Origin: Halopseudomonas laoshanensis
Lineage (GTDB): Bacteria; Pseudomonadota; Gammaproteobacteria; Pseudomonadales; Pseudomonadaceae
DNA length: 64,000 nucleotides
Direction of reading: 5' to 3'
NCBI RefSeq assembly: GCF_008365385.1
Contig: NZ_QOVF01000001.1
Location: forward strand, 62,001 to 126,000
Made by a program: the position numbers and the translations under genes. Each line of letters opens with the position of its first letter. Within the stretch, counting starts at the first letter, position 1. Below the pieces are notes generated by a model. That model made no database searches. It saw only the letters and a list, made by a program, of their open reading frames with translations, and was not told the DNA's origin. Positions 8,053-16,568 of the stretch are shown in pieces.

Positions 8053-8091
8053 ATGAATCCCAGCACACACGCAAGTGAGGCATCGTATTGA
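8053..8091 (+). CDS. Possible 12-codon leader peptide overlapping the LysR start
   Basis: ATG at 8053 opens a 12-residue ORF (MNPSTHASEASY) whose TGA (8089-8091) overlaps the TTG start of the LysR gene (8088). GAAGGG lies upstream at a usable distance. Such an overlap could couple translation of the regulator, which has a poor start codon. This is an inference from layout only; a chance ORF is possible. Confidence 0.3.
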   Translation: MNPSTHASEASY

Positions 8092-9005
8092 ACCGCCTTA
8101 ATCTTCGACATCTGCATTACTTCTGGATGATCGCTCGGGCCGGTTCAATCGCGCGCGCGGCGGAGAGCCTAGCGCTGTCACCGCAAACCTTGAGTGGGCA
8201 ACTGGCAACGCTTGAGGCGGAACTGGGCAGTGCGCTATTCAGGCGCGCTAACCGCTCCCTGCAGCTCACCGAGTTTGGGCAAACAGTCTTCTCCTATGCC
8301 GACGACATCTTTCAGACCGCACAGGCGCTGGACGAGATTATTCAGCAGCCGCCCGAGGATCGTCCTCTCAACCTCTCGGTGGGCGTGGCCGCCTCTATTC
8401 ACAAACTGATTGCCTACCACCTGACCGCGCCTGCGTTAACACTCTCCAGAGAAGTCCATCTGCGTTGTCGAACAGGGGAAACCAATCAACTGCTCAAGGC
8501 GCTAGGCCAGCGTGAACTGGACGTACTCTTGACCGACCGACAGCCGGACTTCAAGGATACAGGCCAGTTTCGTGCGCATCGCCTGGCAAGCTCGTCAATC
8601 TCGCTATTTGCAGCGCCGAAGCTGGCCAGCAAGCTAATACCGGGCTTTCCTAACAGCCTGGATCGCCAGCCGTTTCTGACCACCTCCCTGAATGCCCCTT
8701 ATATAAACGAGCTGATGAACTGGTTCGCGGCGCAGCGCATCCAGGTCAAGATCGTGGCTGAGGTCGATGACAGCGCGTTGATCAAGGTATTCGGCCGCGA
8801 GGGGATCGGCTACTTCGCAGCCCCTACGGTCATTCAGGATGAAGTGTGTCGCCAGTATGAGGTTGAGTGTATCGGCTCGATTGGGCAAGTGAGAGAGACG
8901 CTGTATGCCATCACGCGAGCCCGAACAGGCCACAATATCGCCATTCAGGCGCTGCTGACCGAACGTGCAGACCTGGACGATAGCATCGAAAAAAACGATC
9001 AATAA
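8088..9005 (+). CDS. LysR-family transcriptional regulator, NhaR-like
   Basis: A 305-residue LysR regulator. The N-terminal winged helix-turn-helix (about 5-65) reads LRHLHYFWMIARAGSIARAA followed by SPQTLSGQL, the signature of the NhaR branch, and the rest is the effector-binding domain. NhaR of E. coli activates the Na+/H+ antiporter gene nhaA in response to sodium. Here the downstream genes are a small protein and an SbtA-type sodium/bicarbonate permease, so a role in sodium- or bicarbonate-linked transport is plausible (inference). An in-frame stop at 8076-8078 and the absence of ATG or GTG leave TTG at 8088 as the only reasonable start. Confidence 0.88.
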   Translation: MNRLNLRHLHYFWMIARAGSIARAAESLALSPQTLSGQLATLEAELGSALFRRANRSLQLTEFGQTVFSYADDIFQTAQALDEIIQQPPEDRPLNLSVGVAASIHKLIAYHLTAPALTLSREVHLRCRTGETNQLLKALGQRELDVLLTDRQPDFKDTGQFRAHRLASSSISLFAAPKLASKLIPGFPNSLDRQPFLTTSLNAPYINELMNWFAAQRIQVKIVAEVDDSALIKVFGREGIGYFAAPTVIQDEVCRQYEVECIGSIGQVRETLYAITRARTGHNIAIQALLTERADLDDSIEKNDQ

Positions 9006-9081
9006 AACAGATTTAACCCTATTTATTACGACCCATCATTGCCCGACCATAGAGCCGTCTTCAACAGCAGGGAGAAGGGCG

Positions 9082-9438
9082 ATGAAAACCATCCACCAGT
9101 ATCACCTCGATGGCGAAAAACAGGTCACCACGCTAGCTTTGCGCGATGGCTATCGGATTGTGCGTTGCGAGTATCTGGTTGCGCAGAAACGGGTCTATCT
9201 CTGGGTCGAGGAGCCCTTGAGAATTGACCTGCCGGTGAGCGAGCGCCAGTTCATGGTCGTGGGCTCTGGCACTCCGGTTCCGGTCAGCTATCAGCATGTG
9301 GACACTGCCCTGGACCCCTTTGGTCCGCAGGCATTCCACGTCTATGAAGTCATTGCGCCTGCAGAGTTACCTACCAGTTGCCTGCGAAAACCTTTTAGCC
9401 CTGCCATCTTTGGCGTGGTTGAGCGACAGCATGCTTGA
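9082..9438 (+). CDS. Small conserved hypothetical protein (DUF7352-like)
   Basis: A 118-residue protein starting MKTIHQYHLDGEKQ, with a mid-protein VVGSGTPVPVSY and a C-terminal AFHVYEV, a layout recalling the small DUF7352-type beta-rich proteins of phages and proteobacteria. The assignment rests on pattern memory and is tentative. GGGAGAAGG lies before the ATG. An in-frame extension to 8965 exists, but it would overlap the LysR gene and lacks a ribosome site. It lies between the NhaR-like regulator and the bicarbonate permease, so it may belong with them. Function unknown. Confidence 0.65.
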   Translation: MKTIHQYHLDGEKQVTTLALRDGYRIVRCEYLVAQKRVYLWVEEPLRIDLPVSERQFMVVGSGTPVPVSYQHVDTALDPFGPQAFHVYEVIAPAELPTSCLRKPFSPAIFGVVERQHA

Positions 9439-9457
9439 GACTAGTCAGATGTTGACC

Positions 9458-9483
9458 AGAGCCCCGTTCAGGGGCTCTTTTTT
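9458..9483 (+). terminator. Strong intrinsic terminator between the small gene and sbtA
   Basis: AGAGCCCC (9458-9465) pairs perfectly with GGGGCTCT (9471-9478) around GTTCA, followed by a T-run. It lies 42 bp before the permease start on the same strand, so it should end the upstream transcript or act as an attenuator for the permease. Confidence 0.85.
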
Positions 9484-9525
9484 GTCTGCACGTTAACCTG
9501 CAATTCAGCGACCGGAACGCGACCC

Positions 9526-10476
9526 ATGCCCGATATTATTGTGATGTTCTTCCTGCTTGGCCTGATTGCTGGATCACTGCGCTCAGACCTGGCCATTCCC
9601 AAAGCCGTCTACGACATCCTTTCGTTGTTGCTTATGCTCACGATTGGCCTGAAAGGCGGCATGGCACTGTACGGCAAGTTGGAATGGTCTTTATTGACAG
9701 AAGTGTTAGCGGTTACCGCGCTTGGTTTTCTGATTCCGCTGTTGCTCTATCCCATGCTGCGCTACCTGGTCAGGCTCAAAATCGCCGACGCTGCCAGTTT
9801 TTGCGCACACTACGGCTCAGTCAGCGCCGGTACCTTCGCCGTGGCATTAGCCTGGACCGAATCTCGGGGCCTGGCGACAAGCGGGCAGGTGACGCTTTAC
9901 CTGGTGCTCCTGGAGCTGCCAGCCATCATCACCGGTTTATGGCTTTACCGCCGTTTCAGTTCACCGGCCGAACAACCCGGTGCAGCCAAAACCACACCGC
10001 TATGGCAAGAAACGCTGACCAACCGCAGCGTGATACTGCTGGTAGGCGGCGTGGTGATCGGGCTGCTGTATGGTAAGGAAAACGGCAGCCAGGTCACAGG
10101 AACGCTGACTAGTGCCTTCGCCCTGATCCTCGCACTCTTTTTGCTGGAAATGGGTCTGGTAGCGGCTGAAACCCTGCGCAAGGTTCAGCTCCGCCATTGG
10201 CGAGTGATCGCATTCGCCCTCTGCATTCCAACCCTGCTCTCATTGCCAGGTTTGCTGACGGGTATGGCATTGGGACTGGAGACCGGCACCATAGTGATCC
10301 TGGCCACGTTGACTGCCAGCGCCTCTTATATCGCGGCGCCGGTTGCCGTGCGACACGCGATAGCCGATGCAGACATCGGGTTGGTCATGCTGGCATCACT
10401 CGGCATTACCTTCCCATTCAACGTCTTGGTCGGGATTGAACTGTACGCTTGGATGCTCAGCGCACTGAGCGGTTGA
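9526..10476 (+). CDS. SbtA-type sodium-dependent bicarbonate permease
   Basis: A 316-residue, very hydrophobic protein with about ten membrane segments and the SbtA family layout: an N-terminal half with LTIGLKGG and FCAHYGSVSAGTFAVAL, a short polar central loop (about 140-165), and a second half with LFLLEMGLVAAETL and TASASYIAAPVAVRHA. Cyanobacterial SbtA imports bicarbonate with sodium at the inner membrane; proteobacterial homologues are assumed to do likewise, but substrates are less certain. No PII-like SbtB partner is adjacent; the preceding 118-residue protein does not look like one. A strong terminator 42 bp upstream means the gene needs its own promoter or antitermination. Confidence 0.85.
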   Translation: MPDIIVMFFLLGLIAGSLRSDLAIPKAVYDILSLLLMLTIGLKGGMALYGKLEWSLLTEVLAVTALGFLIPLLLYPMLRYLVRLKIADAASFCAHYGSVSAGTFAVALAWTESRGLATSGQVTLYLVLLELPAIITGLWLYRRFSSPAEQPGAAKTTPLWQETLTNRSVILLVGGVVIGLLYGKENGSQVTGTLTSAFALILALFLLEMGLVAAETLRKVQLRHWRVIAFALCIPTLLSLPGLLTGMALGLETGTIVILATLTASASYIAAPVAVRHAIADADIGLVMLASLGITFPFNVLVGIELYAWMLSALSG

Positions 10477-10490
10477 AGAGGCGGAAACTG

Positions 10491-10534
10491 GGGTCAGGTG
10501 AACGCTTGAGTCAGTATTGATGTTTATCTGACCC
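10491..10534. repeat. Palindromic GGGTCAG...CTGACCC element
   Basis: GGGTCAGGTGAAC (10491-10503) pairs with GTTTATCTGACCC (10522-10534), 13 positions with two G-U wobbles, directly after the permease gene. The arms match the element at 1292-1321. This looks like a dispersed REP-like or miniature element that also forms a transcript-end hairpin. The remaining part of the 10477-10792 gap holds nothing else convincing. Confidence 0.55.
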
Positions 10535-10792
10535 TAATTACGCCAGGGTAACCAGAGGTAATTGGGGTCTTTCTTATTCGTCGCTGCTCAGCTAGCTTTC
10601 CTGCCCTAACGCTGCGCATGTGAACACGCGGTTTGCTGCTTATTGGGGCCAATGGACCTGATTGATCTTGCCGAGTGCTGAACGCCTGCGCATGGCATGG
10701 CAGCATGCTACCAATGATCTAATCTAATGAAACGCCTTGTGTAGCGGTCAGGCGGTTTGCTCGTGGGCATTGGTCGTGTGCGGAGAAGTGCG

Positions 10793-11086
10793 ATGAAAAA
10801 ATGTTGTGTGCTGGTCTCGGCGCTGGGTTTTTGCAGTGTGGCGAATGCGGGGATTCCGCTGTTCAATGCGACCTGTCCGGGCGAGATTGAGGTGCATGCC
10901 GATCAGGGCGGGGCGATTTATATCAATGGCAAGGAAGCGGAGTTGACGAGGTTCAGCGATACCTACTACGAGGCCAAGGGCGGTGCGGTGACGATTTCGC
11001 TGATGATCAATCCGGATGGTTCGCCTGACGTGTCTTACACCGGTCAGCATCGGGCCAATGGCGTGTGTGCGGTGAAGCAGGACTGA
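10793..11086 (+). CDS. Small periplasmic conserved hypothetical protein
   Basis: A 97-residue protein with a signal peptide (MKKCCVLVSALGFCSVANA, cleavage after ANA). The mature part includes FNATCPGEIEVHADQGG, AIYINGKEAEL, SDTYYEAKGG and two cysteines (in CPG and GVCAV) that may form a disulfide. The pattern recalls short secreted Pseudomonas proteins of unknown role. The ATG at 10793, with GGAGAAG upstream, is preferred over the in-frame ATG at 10757, which would put non-signal residues before the signal peptide. It stands alone and converges on the MFS gene. Confidence 0.7.
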   Translation: MKKCCVLVSALGFCSVANAGIPLFNATCPGEIEVHADQGGAIYINGKEAELTRFSDTYYEAKGGAVTISLMINPDGSPDVSYTGQHRANGVCAVKQD

Positions 11087-11113
11087 GCCGCCGGCTGATG
11101 CGTTGTTTCAGGC

Positions 11114-11139
11114 AAAAAAAGAGGGCGCAAAGCGCCCTC
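11114..11139 (-). terminator. Intrinsic terminator of the MFS gene
   Basis: GAGGGCGC (11121-11128), loop AAA, GCGCCCTC; on the minus strand this is followed by seven T (the A-run at 11114-11120). It lies 20 bp beyond the MFS stop codon. Confidence 0.85.
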
Positions 11140-11159
11140 TGATTAGCCACTTATGAAGT

Positions 11160-12620
11160 TTATGGCTTGACCGGGTTTACAACCTGTCTGTCGACCATAT
11201 CCTTGCCCATCCGGCCCCAGGTCAACAGGAAGCACAGAGAGCTGCCGAGGTACAAGCAAGCCATTATGATCATGGCGGTTTGCAGGCTTTGCGCGTAGAC
11301 CTGGCCACAGACTTCCTGCAGGTTCTGACTTAGCTGGCCGAGTACGGCGGGGTGACACTGATTGCGCGCCAGTTCGCCAGCCGCGACCCCAAACTCGGCA
11401 ACGCCAGATTTGAAGAAAATGTCAGAGACTGCGCCAATGAACAGCGGGCCGAAGCCGTAGCCGATCAGGTTGACGAGCAGCAGCATCACTGCCGTGGCCA
11501 TGGCGCGTACACGCATGCTGACCACACCCTGGCCGATGGTGTACTGGGCGGCTAGATAGCCGTACTTCACGAAGCCGGCGATGATCAGGCCGATGGCAGC
11601 GTAGAGCAGATTGTCGGTGGTGAAGGCGAAGATATAAAACGGAACCGAGATTGCCAGGCCCATCGCCGGTATCCAGGCGATGGCGCCCGGGTGCTTCTTG
11701 TAAATCTTGGTCGCTAGCCAGCCGGTGGCGAAGGTGCCTATGGCCGCAGACAGGGCTACCGGCGTGTTGATCCAGATCGCTGCCTGACCGGCGGTGATTT
11801 CGTAGGTGCGGACCAGAAAGAGCGACTGGAACGAGGAGATACCGTAACCGCAGAAAGCGGCAATGGTGGCGCCGGCGGTCATCAACCAGAAAGCAGGCTT
11901 GCCCATCAGTTCGTGGATAGCCTCGCCCAGGCTGGCGCGTTCTTTTTTCTCGGTTACCTGCGGATCAGTGTAGCCGCGCGGTGGTTCCTTGACCGTCAAT
12001 TTGAACACAAGGGCGACCAGCAGGCCCGGCAAACCGACGACGAAAAACGCGGTGCGCCAATCGAACATGTCGGTAACCCAGCCGCCAATCAGGTTGGCGA
12101 ACATGGTGCCGAGTGTGACGCCCATGGCGTAGAAGCCCAGTGCCTGAGAGCGTTCACGCGGGATGAAATAGTCCGCGATCAGGGAGTTGGCCGGCGGCGT
12201 ACAGCCCGCCTCGCCAATACCCACACCGACGCGGCACATCAGCAGAATCCAGAACGCGCCGATGGTCACCGAGCCGATGGTCACTTCCGTCGCAAGGCCG
12301 CAGAGCGCCGTCATCAGCGACCACAGCGCCACGCAGACGGTCATGATCCATACGCGATGGGCTACATCGGCAAAGCGCGCTAGCGGGATACCCACGGCTG
12401 TGTAGAGCAGGGCAAAGCCGAAGCCGGTGAGAAGCCCGAACTGGGTATCGGTAATCCCGAGGTCTGGCACCAGGTCGGGGCCGACGACCGCAAGTAAGGC
12501 GCGGTCGACGAAATTCAAGATGTAAATCAGTGTCAGCGCGAAGAGCACATAATTGCGGTATGCCTTGGAACCGTAGCCGACCAAGTGGCCTTGGCCCCCA
12601 GTGATGGTACTCATGGACAA
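11160..12620 (-). CDS. MFS transporter, Spinster-like
   Basis: A 486-residue inner-membrane transporter of the major facilitator superfamily, with about 12 membrane segments. The start YILNFVDRALLAVVGPDLVP and the following FGLLTGFGFALLYTAVGIPLARFAD carry the Spinster-branch signature with the loop 2-3 motif; GVGIGEAGCTPPANSLIADYF follows in helix 4-5. Bacterial members export or import varied organic solutes and are often found beside catabolic genes; the substrate cannot be deduced. The ATG has AAGGGG upstream. It is monocistronic: a terminator follows and metQ ends 270 bp upstream on the same strand. Confidence 0.88.
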   Translation of the reverse strand: MSMSTITGGQGHLVGYGSKAYRNYVLFALTLIYILNFVDRALLAVVGPDLVPDLGITDTQFGLLTGFGFALLYTAVGIPLARFADVAHRVWIMTVCVALWSLMTALCGLATEVTIGSVTIGAFWILLMCRVGVGIGEAGCTPPANSLIADYFIPRERSQALGFYAMGVTLGTMFANLIGGWVTDMFDWRTAFFVVGLPGLLVALVFKLTVKEPPRGYTDPQVTEKKERASLGEAIHELMGKPAFWLMTAGATIAAFCGYGISSFQSLFLVRTYEITAGQAAIWINTPVALSAAIGTFATGWLATKIYKKHPGAIAWIPAMGLAISVPFYIFAFTTDNLLYAAIGLIIAGFVKYGYLAAQYTIGQGVVSMRVRAMATAVMLLLVNLIGYGFGPLFIGAVSDIFFKSGVAEFGVAAGELARNQCHPAVLGQLSQNLQEVCGQVYAQSLQTAMIIMACLYLGSSLCFLLTWGRMGKDMVDRQVVNPVKP

Positions 12621-12860
12621 CCCCTTCTAAGTACGTTGTTATAGGTATCCGCGGGCTGTAATCGCACGTTGTGATCACTCGCTCCAGGCGGTGCCTTGCT
12701 GGCCTTGAGAACAGTCGAGAGTCCTTTGTGGCAAGTCAAGCTCGGCCAGTATAGTGACATAGTGGGTAGGGCGCCGCACAGAATCGTGGGATCTGTCGCG
12801 AGACATATTCAGGTGGTGAATATCGGAACTCAGGGGATAATGAGCGCCCCTGGTTTTCAA

Positions 12861-12883
12861 GCCCGGACGGGGGAGGTCCGGGC
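12861..12883 (-). terminator. Stem-loop terminator of the metNIQ operon
   Basis: GCCCGGAC (12861-12868) pairs with GTCCGGGC (12876-12883). On the minus strand the stem lies 10 bp after the metQ stop and is followed by TTGAAAACC, a weak T-tract. Confidence 0.65.
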
Positions 12884-12893
12884 CTGGGCAGGT

Positions 12894-13679
12894 TTACTCG
12901 AACGTGGGCAGTACCTGACCTTCATACTTCTCTTCGATAAAGGCTTTCACTTCCGGGCTGTTCAGCGCCTTGGCCAGCTTCTGGATGGCATCGCTCTCGC
13001 TGTTGTCCGAGCGGGCAACCAGGATGTTGACGTAGGGCGACTCGGCACCTTCGATCACCAGAGCATCTTCAGTCGGGTTCAGGCCGGCTTCCAGCGCGTA
13101 GTTGGTATTGATCAGTGCCAGGTCTACCTGGTTGAGTACGCGCGGCAGGGTGGCAGCTTCCAGTTCGCGGATGCGGATGTCTTTAGGATTTTCGGCGATA
13201 TCACGCGGGGTGGAGAGGATGTTGCCTTGGTCCTTCAGGGTGATCACGCCGGCTTTCTGCAGCAGCAGCAGGGCACGGCCGCCGTTGGTGGCGTCGTTGG
13301 GGATGACCACGTTGGCGCCTTCGGGCAGATCATCCAGGCTTTCGATCTTGCTTGAATAGGCGCCGAAGGGCTCGACGTGCACGCTGGCGACGCTGACCAG
13401 GTCAGTGCCACGGCTGCTGTTGAACTCTTCCAGGTAGGGCAGGTGCTGGAAGAAGTTGGCGTCCAGGCGCTTTTCCGCGACCTGTACGTTGGGCTGCACG
13501 TAATCGGTGAAAACGCGAATATCCAGCTCTACGCCATCTTCGGCCAGGGCCGGTTTGACGAATTCGAGAATCTCGGCGTGGGGTACGGCGGTGGCCGCAA
13601 CGGAGATTTTCTCGGCAGCCAGGGCTGGCAGGGTGGTCAGAGCCGCAGCAGCGGCCAGGGCAGTGAGTAATTTCTTCAT
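12894..13679 (-). CDS. metQ: Methionine ABC transporter substrate-binding protein MetQ
   Basis: A 261-residue NlpA/MetQ family periplasmic binding protein that delivers D/L-methionine to the MetNI importer. Family motifs include HAEILEFVKPAL, YVQPNVQVAEKRLDANFFQH and VIPNDATNGGRALLLL. The signal peptide (about 1-22, ending PALAA-EK) has no lipobox Cys, unlike E. coli MetQ, so the protein should be a soluble periplasmic form. The start at 13679 has AAGGAG 7 bases upstream; the longer in-frame start at 13703 lacks one. It is the last gene of metNIQ. Confidence 0.93.
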   Translation of the reverse strand: MKKLLTALAAAAALTTLPALAAEKISVAATAVPHAEILEFVKPALAEDGVELDIRVFTDYVQPNVQVAEKRLDANFFQHLPYLEEFNSSRGTDLVSVASVHVEPFGAYSSKIESLDDLPEGANVVIPNDATNGGRALLLLQKAGVITLKDQGNILSTPRDIAENPKDIRIRELEAATLPRVLNQVDLALINTNYALEAGLNPTEDALVIEGAESPYVNILVARSDNSESDAIQKLAKALNSPEVKAFIEEKYEGQVLPTFE

Positions 13680-13757
13680 TTCAAGCTCCTTGTGGGATAA
13701 CACGCAGGCTTGCGGCGGATAGCCGGTGGCCTGCCTTCTTTCTTACGAACAATGTCT

Positions 13758-14423
13758 TCACTTGCGTGAAAAATGCACAACCAACCGGTCGCCGATGCTT
13801 TGCAGCACCTGGACCAGTATCAACAACAACACAACGGTCACCACCATGACATCCGGCTGGTAACGCTGGTAGCCATAGCGCACGGCCAGGTCGCCGAGCC
13901 CGCCGCCGCCGATCAAGCCGGACATGGCGGTATAGGACACAAGCGTAATAGCGGTAACGGTCACGGCGGCGATGATGCCCGGCATTGCTTCGGGCAGCAG
14001 GGCGCTGGTAACTATCTGCCGGGGTGTGGCGCCAGCGGCCTGCGTAGCCTCGATAATGCCGCGGTCCACTTCACGCAGGGCAGTTTCCACCAGCCTTGCG
14101 AAGAACGGGGTAGCGCCAATCACCAGCGGTGGAATGGCGCCGGCGACGCCCAGCGAGGTACCGGCGATCACCACCGTGAAGGGAATCATCACGATCAACA
14201 GGATCACGAAGGGTACCGAGCGCAGAATATTCACCACCAGCGACATGGCCTGGTAGAACCATTTCTGCTCGAACATCTGCCGCGGGCCGGTCAGAAACAG
14301 CAGCACGCCCAGCGGCAAGCCGAGCACGATGGTAAAGAAGATGGAACCGCCGAGCATGCTCAAGGTGTCCAGAGTGGCCTGCCAGATCTCCGGCCATATG
14401 ACGTTGGGGAACAGGGCCTCCAT
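13758..14423 (-). CDS. metI: Methionine ABC transporter permease MetI
   Basis: A 221-residue inner-membrane permease with five to six membrane segments and the MetI EAA-like loop ALREVDRGIIEATQAAGATPRQIV, which contacts the ATPase. SYTAMSGLIGGGGLGDLAVRYGYQRY near the end is strongly conserved in MetI. The ATG overlaps the metN stop codon (TAATG), showing translational coupling; metQ follows after 78 bp. Confidence 0.95.
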   Translation of the reverse strand: MEALFPNVIWPEIWQATLDTLSMLGGSIFFTIVLGLPLGVLLFLTGPRQMFEQKWFYQAMSLVVNILRSVPFVILLIVMIPFTVVIAGTSLGVAGAIPPLVIGATPFFARLVETALREVDRGIIEATQAAGATPRQIVTSALLPEAMPGIIAAVTVTAITLVSYTAMSGLIGGGGLGDLAVRYGYQRYQPDVMVVTVVLLLILVQVLQSIGDRLVVHFSRK

Positions 14424-15445
14424 TAACGTACTACCTCCATATACACGTCGGCGCGGGTAAAGCAGGCCAGCGCGGCGTCTATGTCGCCGCCGGTCAGTGC
14501 CAGGGTCAACTGACCGTAGGGCGTGTCCTTGATGCGGTCGATACGGCCGGCGAGGATGCTGTAATCCACGCCGGTTTCCCGCGCGACGCTGCCGAGCAGC
14601 GGGGCATAGGTGGCGTCGCCGGTGAAGGTCAGACGCAGTATGCGGCCTTCAACGTGGGCGTAATCATCACGCTGTATGCCTTCATCAATCTGTTCGTCTT
14701 CCATCACAAAGCGCCGGGTGGTCGGGTGCTGGGGATGCAGGAACACTTCGGTCACCGCGCCCAGCTCGACAATCACCCCGGCATCCATCACCGCAACGCG
14801 ATCACAGACGCGGCGCACCACGTCCATTTCGTGGGTGATCAGCACGATGGTCAGGTTCAGCTCGCGGTTGATCTGGGCCAGCAGCTGCAATACCGAAGCG
14901 GTGGTTTGCGGGTCCAGCGCGCTGGTGGCTTCATCACAGAGCAGCACCTTGGGGTTGGTCGACAGCGCACGGGCAATGCCGACACGCTGCTTCTGGCCGC
15001 CGGACAATTGCGCCGGGTACTTGTTGGCGTGCTCGGTCAGGCCAACGCGCACCAGCAACTCGGCTACGCGCGTGTTGATTTCGGCGCGGCTCAGTTCGCC
15101 GGCCAGCTTCAGTGGCAGGGCAACATTGTCGGCCACGGTCTTGGACGACAGCAGGTTGAAGTGCTGAAAGATCATGCCGACCTGGCGACGAAAGGCGCGC
15201 AGACCCTTGGCGTCCAGCTGGGTGACGTCTTCGCCGTCGATAACGATGCTGCCGCCGGAGGGTTCCTCCAGGCGGTTGATCAGGCGCAGCAGGGTGCTTT
15301 TGCCGGCGCCGGAGTGGCCGACGATACCGAACACCTCGCCCCGGGCGATCTGCAGATCGGTCGGCTGCAGCGCAGGCACTGACCGGCCTCCTACGCGATA
15401 GGCTTTGTGCACCTGCTTGAAATCAATCACGCATTTATCTTCCAT
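14423..15445 (-). CDS. metN: Methionine ABC transporter ATP-binding protein MetN
   Basis: A 340-residue ATPase: Walker [11 protein letters not shown]-loop region MIFQHFNLL, signature [15 protein letters not shown], Walker [13 protein letters not shown] and H-loop ITHEMDVV. The C-terminal about 90 residues form the NIL/ACT-like domain ([16 protein letters not shown]...) that binds methionine and inhibits transport. ATG at 15445 gives [17 protein letters not shown]; a GTG at the VIDF valine would give a shorter form closer to many homologues. It is the first gene of metNIQ, whose promoter lies in 15446-15655. No SAM riboswitch pattern was recognised there. Confidence 0.94.
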   Translation of the reverse strand: MEDKCVIDFKQVHKAYRVGGRSVPALQPTDLQIARGEVFGIVGHSGAGKSTLLRLINRLEEPSGGSIVIDGEDVTQLDAKGLRAFRRQVGMIFQHFNLLSSKTVADNVALPLKLAGELSRAEINTRVAELLVRVGLTEHANKYPAQLSGGQKQRVGIARALSTNPKVLLCDEATSALDPQTTASVLQLLAQINRELNLTIVLITHEMDVVRRVCDRVAVMDAGVIVELGAVTEVFLHPQHPTTRRFVMEDEQIDEGIQRDDYAHVEGRILRLTFTGDATYAPLLGSVARETGVDYSILAGRIDRIKDTPYGQLTLALTGGDIDAALACFTRADVYMEVVR

Positions 15446-15655
15446 CTGTAAAGCACGGCCCGGCATCCCGGGCCCGAGAGCCGGGTAGTCTACCTGCAGG
15501 GCTTCATGCGGTAAAAATCTTTATCGGCCTATGATTATAGCCAGATGGTATTACCTGTCCGCCCCAGGTCGTAAAAACCCTATTAGGGCAGTGTCGCCAG
15601 TTATCGCACGGCGGCACCAAACCAGTGCAATTGAACATCGTTGTCTCGCCGGCGC

Positions 15656-15665
15656 TTGTATACAA
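15656..15665. promoter_or_regulatory. TTGTATACAA operator-like palindrome before the GntR gene
   Basis: A perfect 10-bp palindrome 49 bp before the regulator start, containing a TACAAT -10-like hexamer. The same sequence recurs at 18779-18792 between the two divergent allantoin genes. GntR/FCD proteins bind palindromes of this TTGTA-TACAA kind, so autoregulation is likely (inference). Confidence 0.65.
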
Positions 15666-15714
15666 TAGCCTCTGCCTTAAACTGATTCTGCCTTGTATAG
15701 AGAGACACCCACCC

Positions 15715-16488
15715 ATGAAAGAAAGCCGATCACCGGCTGGCGCTGCACAGGCTGACCATGGTCCCGTTCCGCTTGGCCGCCAGAAGCCAGATGCGAAGGG
15801 CGCCAGTCACCACGAGACGATCTACCGCGCCATCAGCGATGCGGTAATCGAACATCGGCTCAAGCCCGGTGCGCGGTTGCGTGAAGACGCGTTGGCCGAA
15901 GTGTTTGGCATCAGCCGTACCGGCATTCGCAAGGTGTTGCAGCGCCTGGCGATGGAGCAATTGATCACCTTGACGCCGGGGAAGGGCGCCACCGTGGCAC
16001 GGCCTTCGGCGGAAGAAGCGCGGGAGATTTTTGATGCGCGGCGGATGATCGAGTGTGCGCTGATGGCGCGCCTGGCTACGCGCATTTCCGCTGAAGAAGT
16101 GCAAGAGCTGCGCGCCGTCGCGCAGCATGAGCAGCAAGCGCTGCGCGGGCATGAGCAGAGTGCGGCGATCAAGGCATCGGCGACCTTTCATGCGCGCCTG
16201 GCGGAACTGGCGGGCAATCAGACGCTGGCACCCTTTGTTGCGCAGTTGTGTTCGCGCTCGTCATTGATTCTGGCGGTGTATGGTCATTCCGGTGATCTGG
16301 GGTGTGACTGCAATGATCACAACCGCTTGGTTGATCTGCTAGAGGCCGGGGATAGCGAAGGTGCGGCGGCCTTTATGCACAAGCACCTGCACGCGATCGA
16401 GTCATCGCTATCCATCGATGAAGCGGTGGATGAGACGCCGGATCTGCGCGATGTGTTTGCGGTTTATCAGGATGCGGGCGCGAGATAG
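15715..16488 (+). CDS. GntR-family (FCD/FadR-type) regulator, probable allantoin regulator
   Basis: A 257-residue regulator. The N-terminal winged helix (about 35-105) reads IYRAISDAVIEHRLKPGARL, then ALAEVFGISRTGIRKVLQRL and GKGATVARPS; the C-terminal half is an all-helical FCD effector domain. Its metal-binding residues would be the Asp, His and His seen in IFDARRMIE, ATFHARLAE and HLHAIE. ATG at 15715 is preferred because the longer in-frame start (15625) would cover the palindrome at 15656-15665. It precedes the allantoin permease and racemase, which point towards it, and shares an operator with them, so it probably controls allantoin use. The ligand is unknown. Confidence 0.85.
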   Translation: MKESRSPAGAAQADHGPVPLGRQKPDAKGASHHETIYRAISDAVIEHRLKPGARLREDALAEVFGISRTGIRKVLQRLAMEQLITLTPGKGATVARPSAEEAREIFDARRMIECALMARLATRISAEEVQELRAVAQHEQQALRGHEQSAAIKASATFHARLAELAGNQTLAPFVAQLCSRSSLILAVYGHSGDLGCDCNDHNRLVDLLEAGDSEGAAAFMHKHLHAIESSLSIDEAVDETPDLRDVFAVYQDAGAR

Positions 16489-16527
16489 GCCGGGCAGGGC
16501 AAGCCGTCTTGGAGTGCGGCGCGGTAT

Positions 16528-16556
16528 GGCTGGCCTCGGGTTAATCAAGGCCAGCC
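16528..16556. terminator. Bidirectional stem-loop between convergent genes
   Basis: GGCTGGCCT (16528-16536) pairs with AGGCCAGCC (16548-16556), a perfect 9-bp stem lying between the converging GntR and permease genes. There is no long T-run, so termination strength is uncertain. Confidence 0.5.
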
Positions 16557-16568
16557 AGCAAGCACGGT

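Noticed and set aside
15446-15714. SAM riboswitch before metNIQ
   Set aside because: No recognisable SAM-I or SAM-II pattern; the visible signal is the GntR-type palindrome on the other side.
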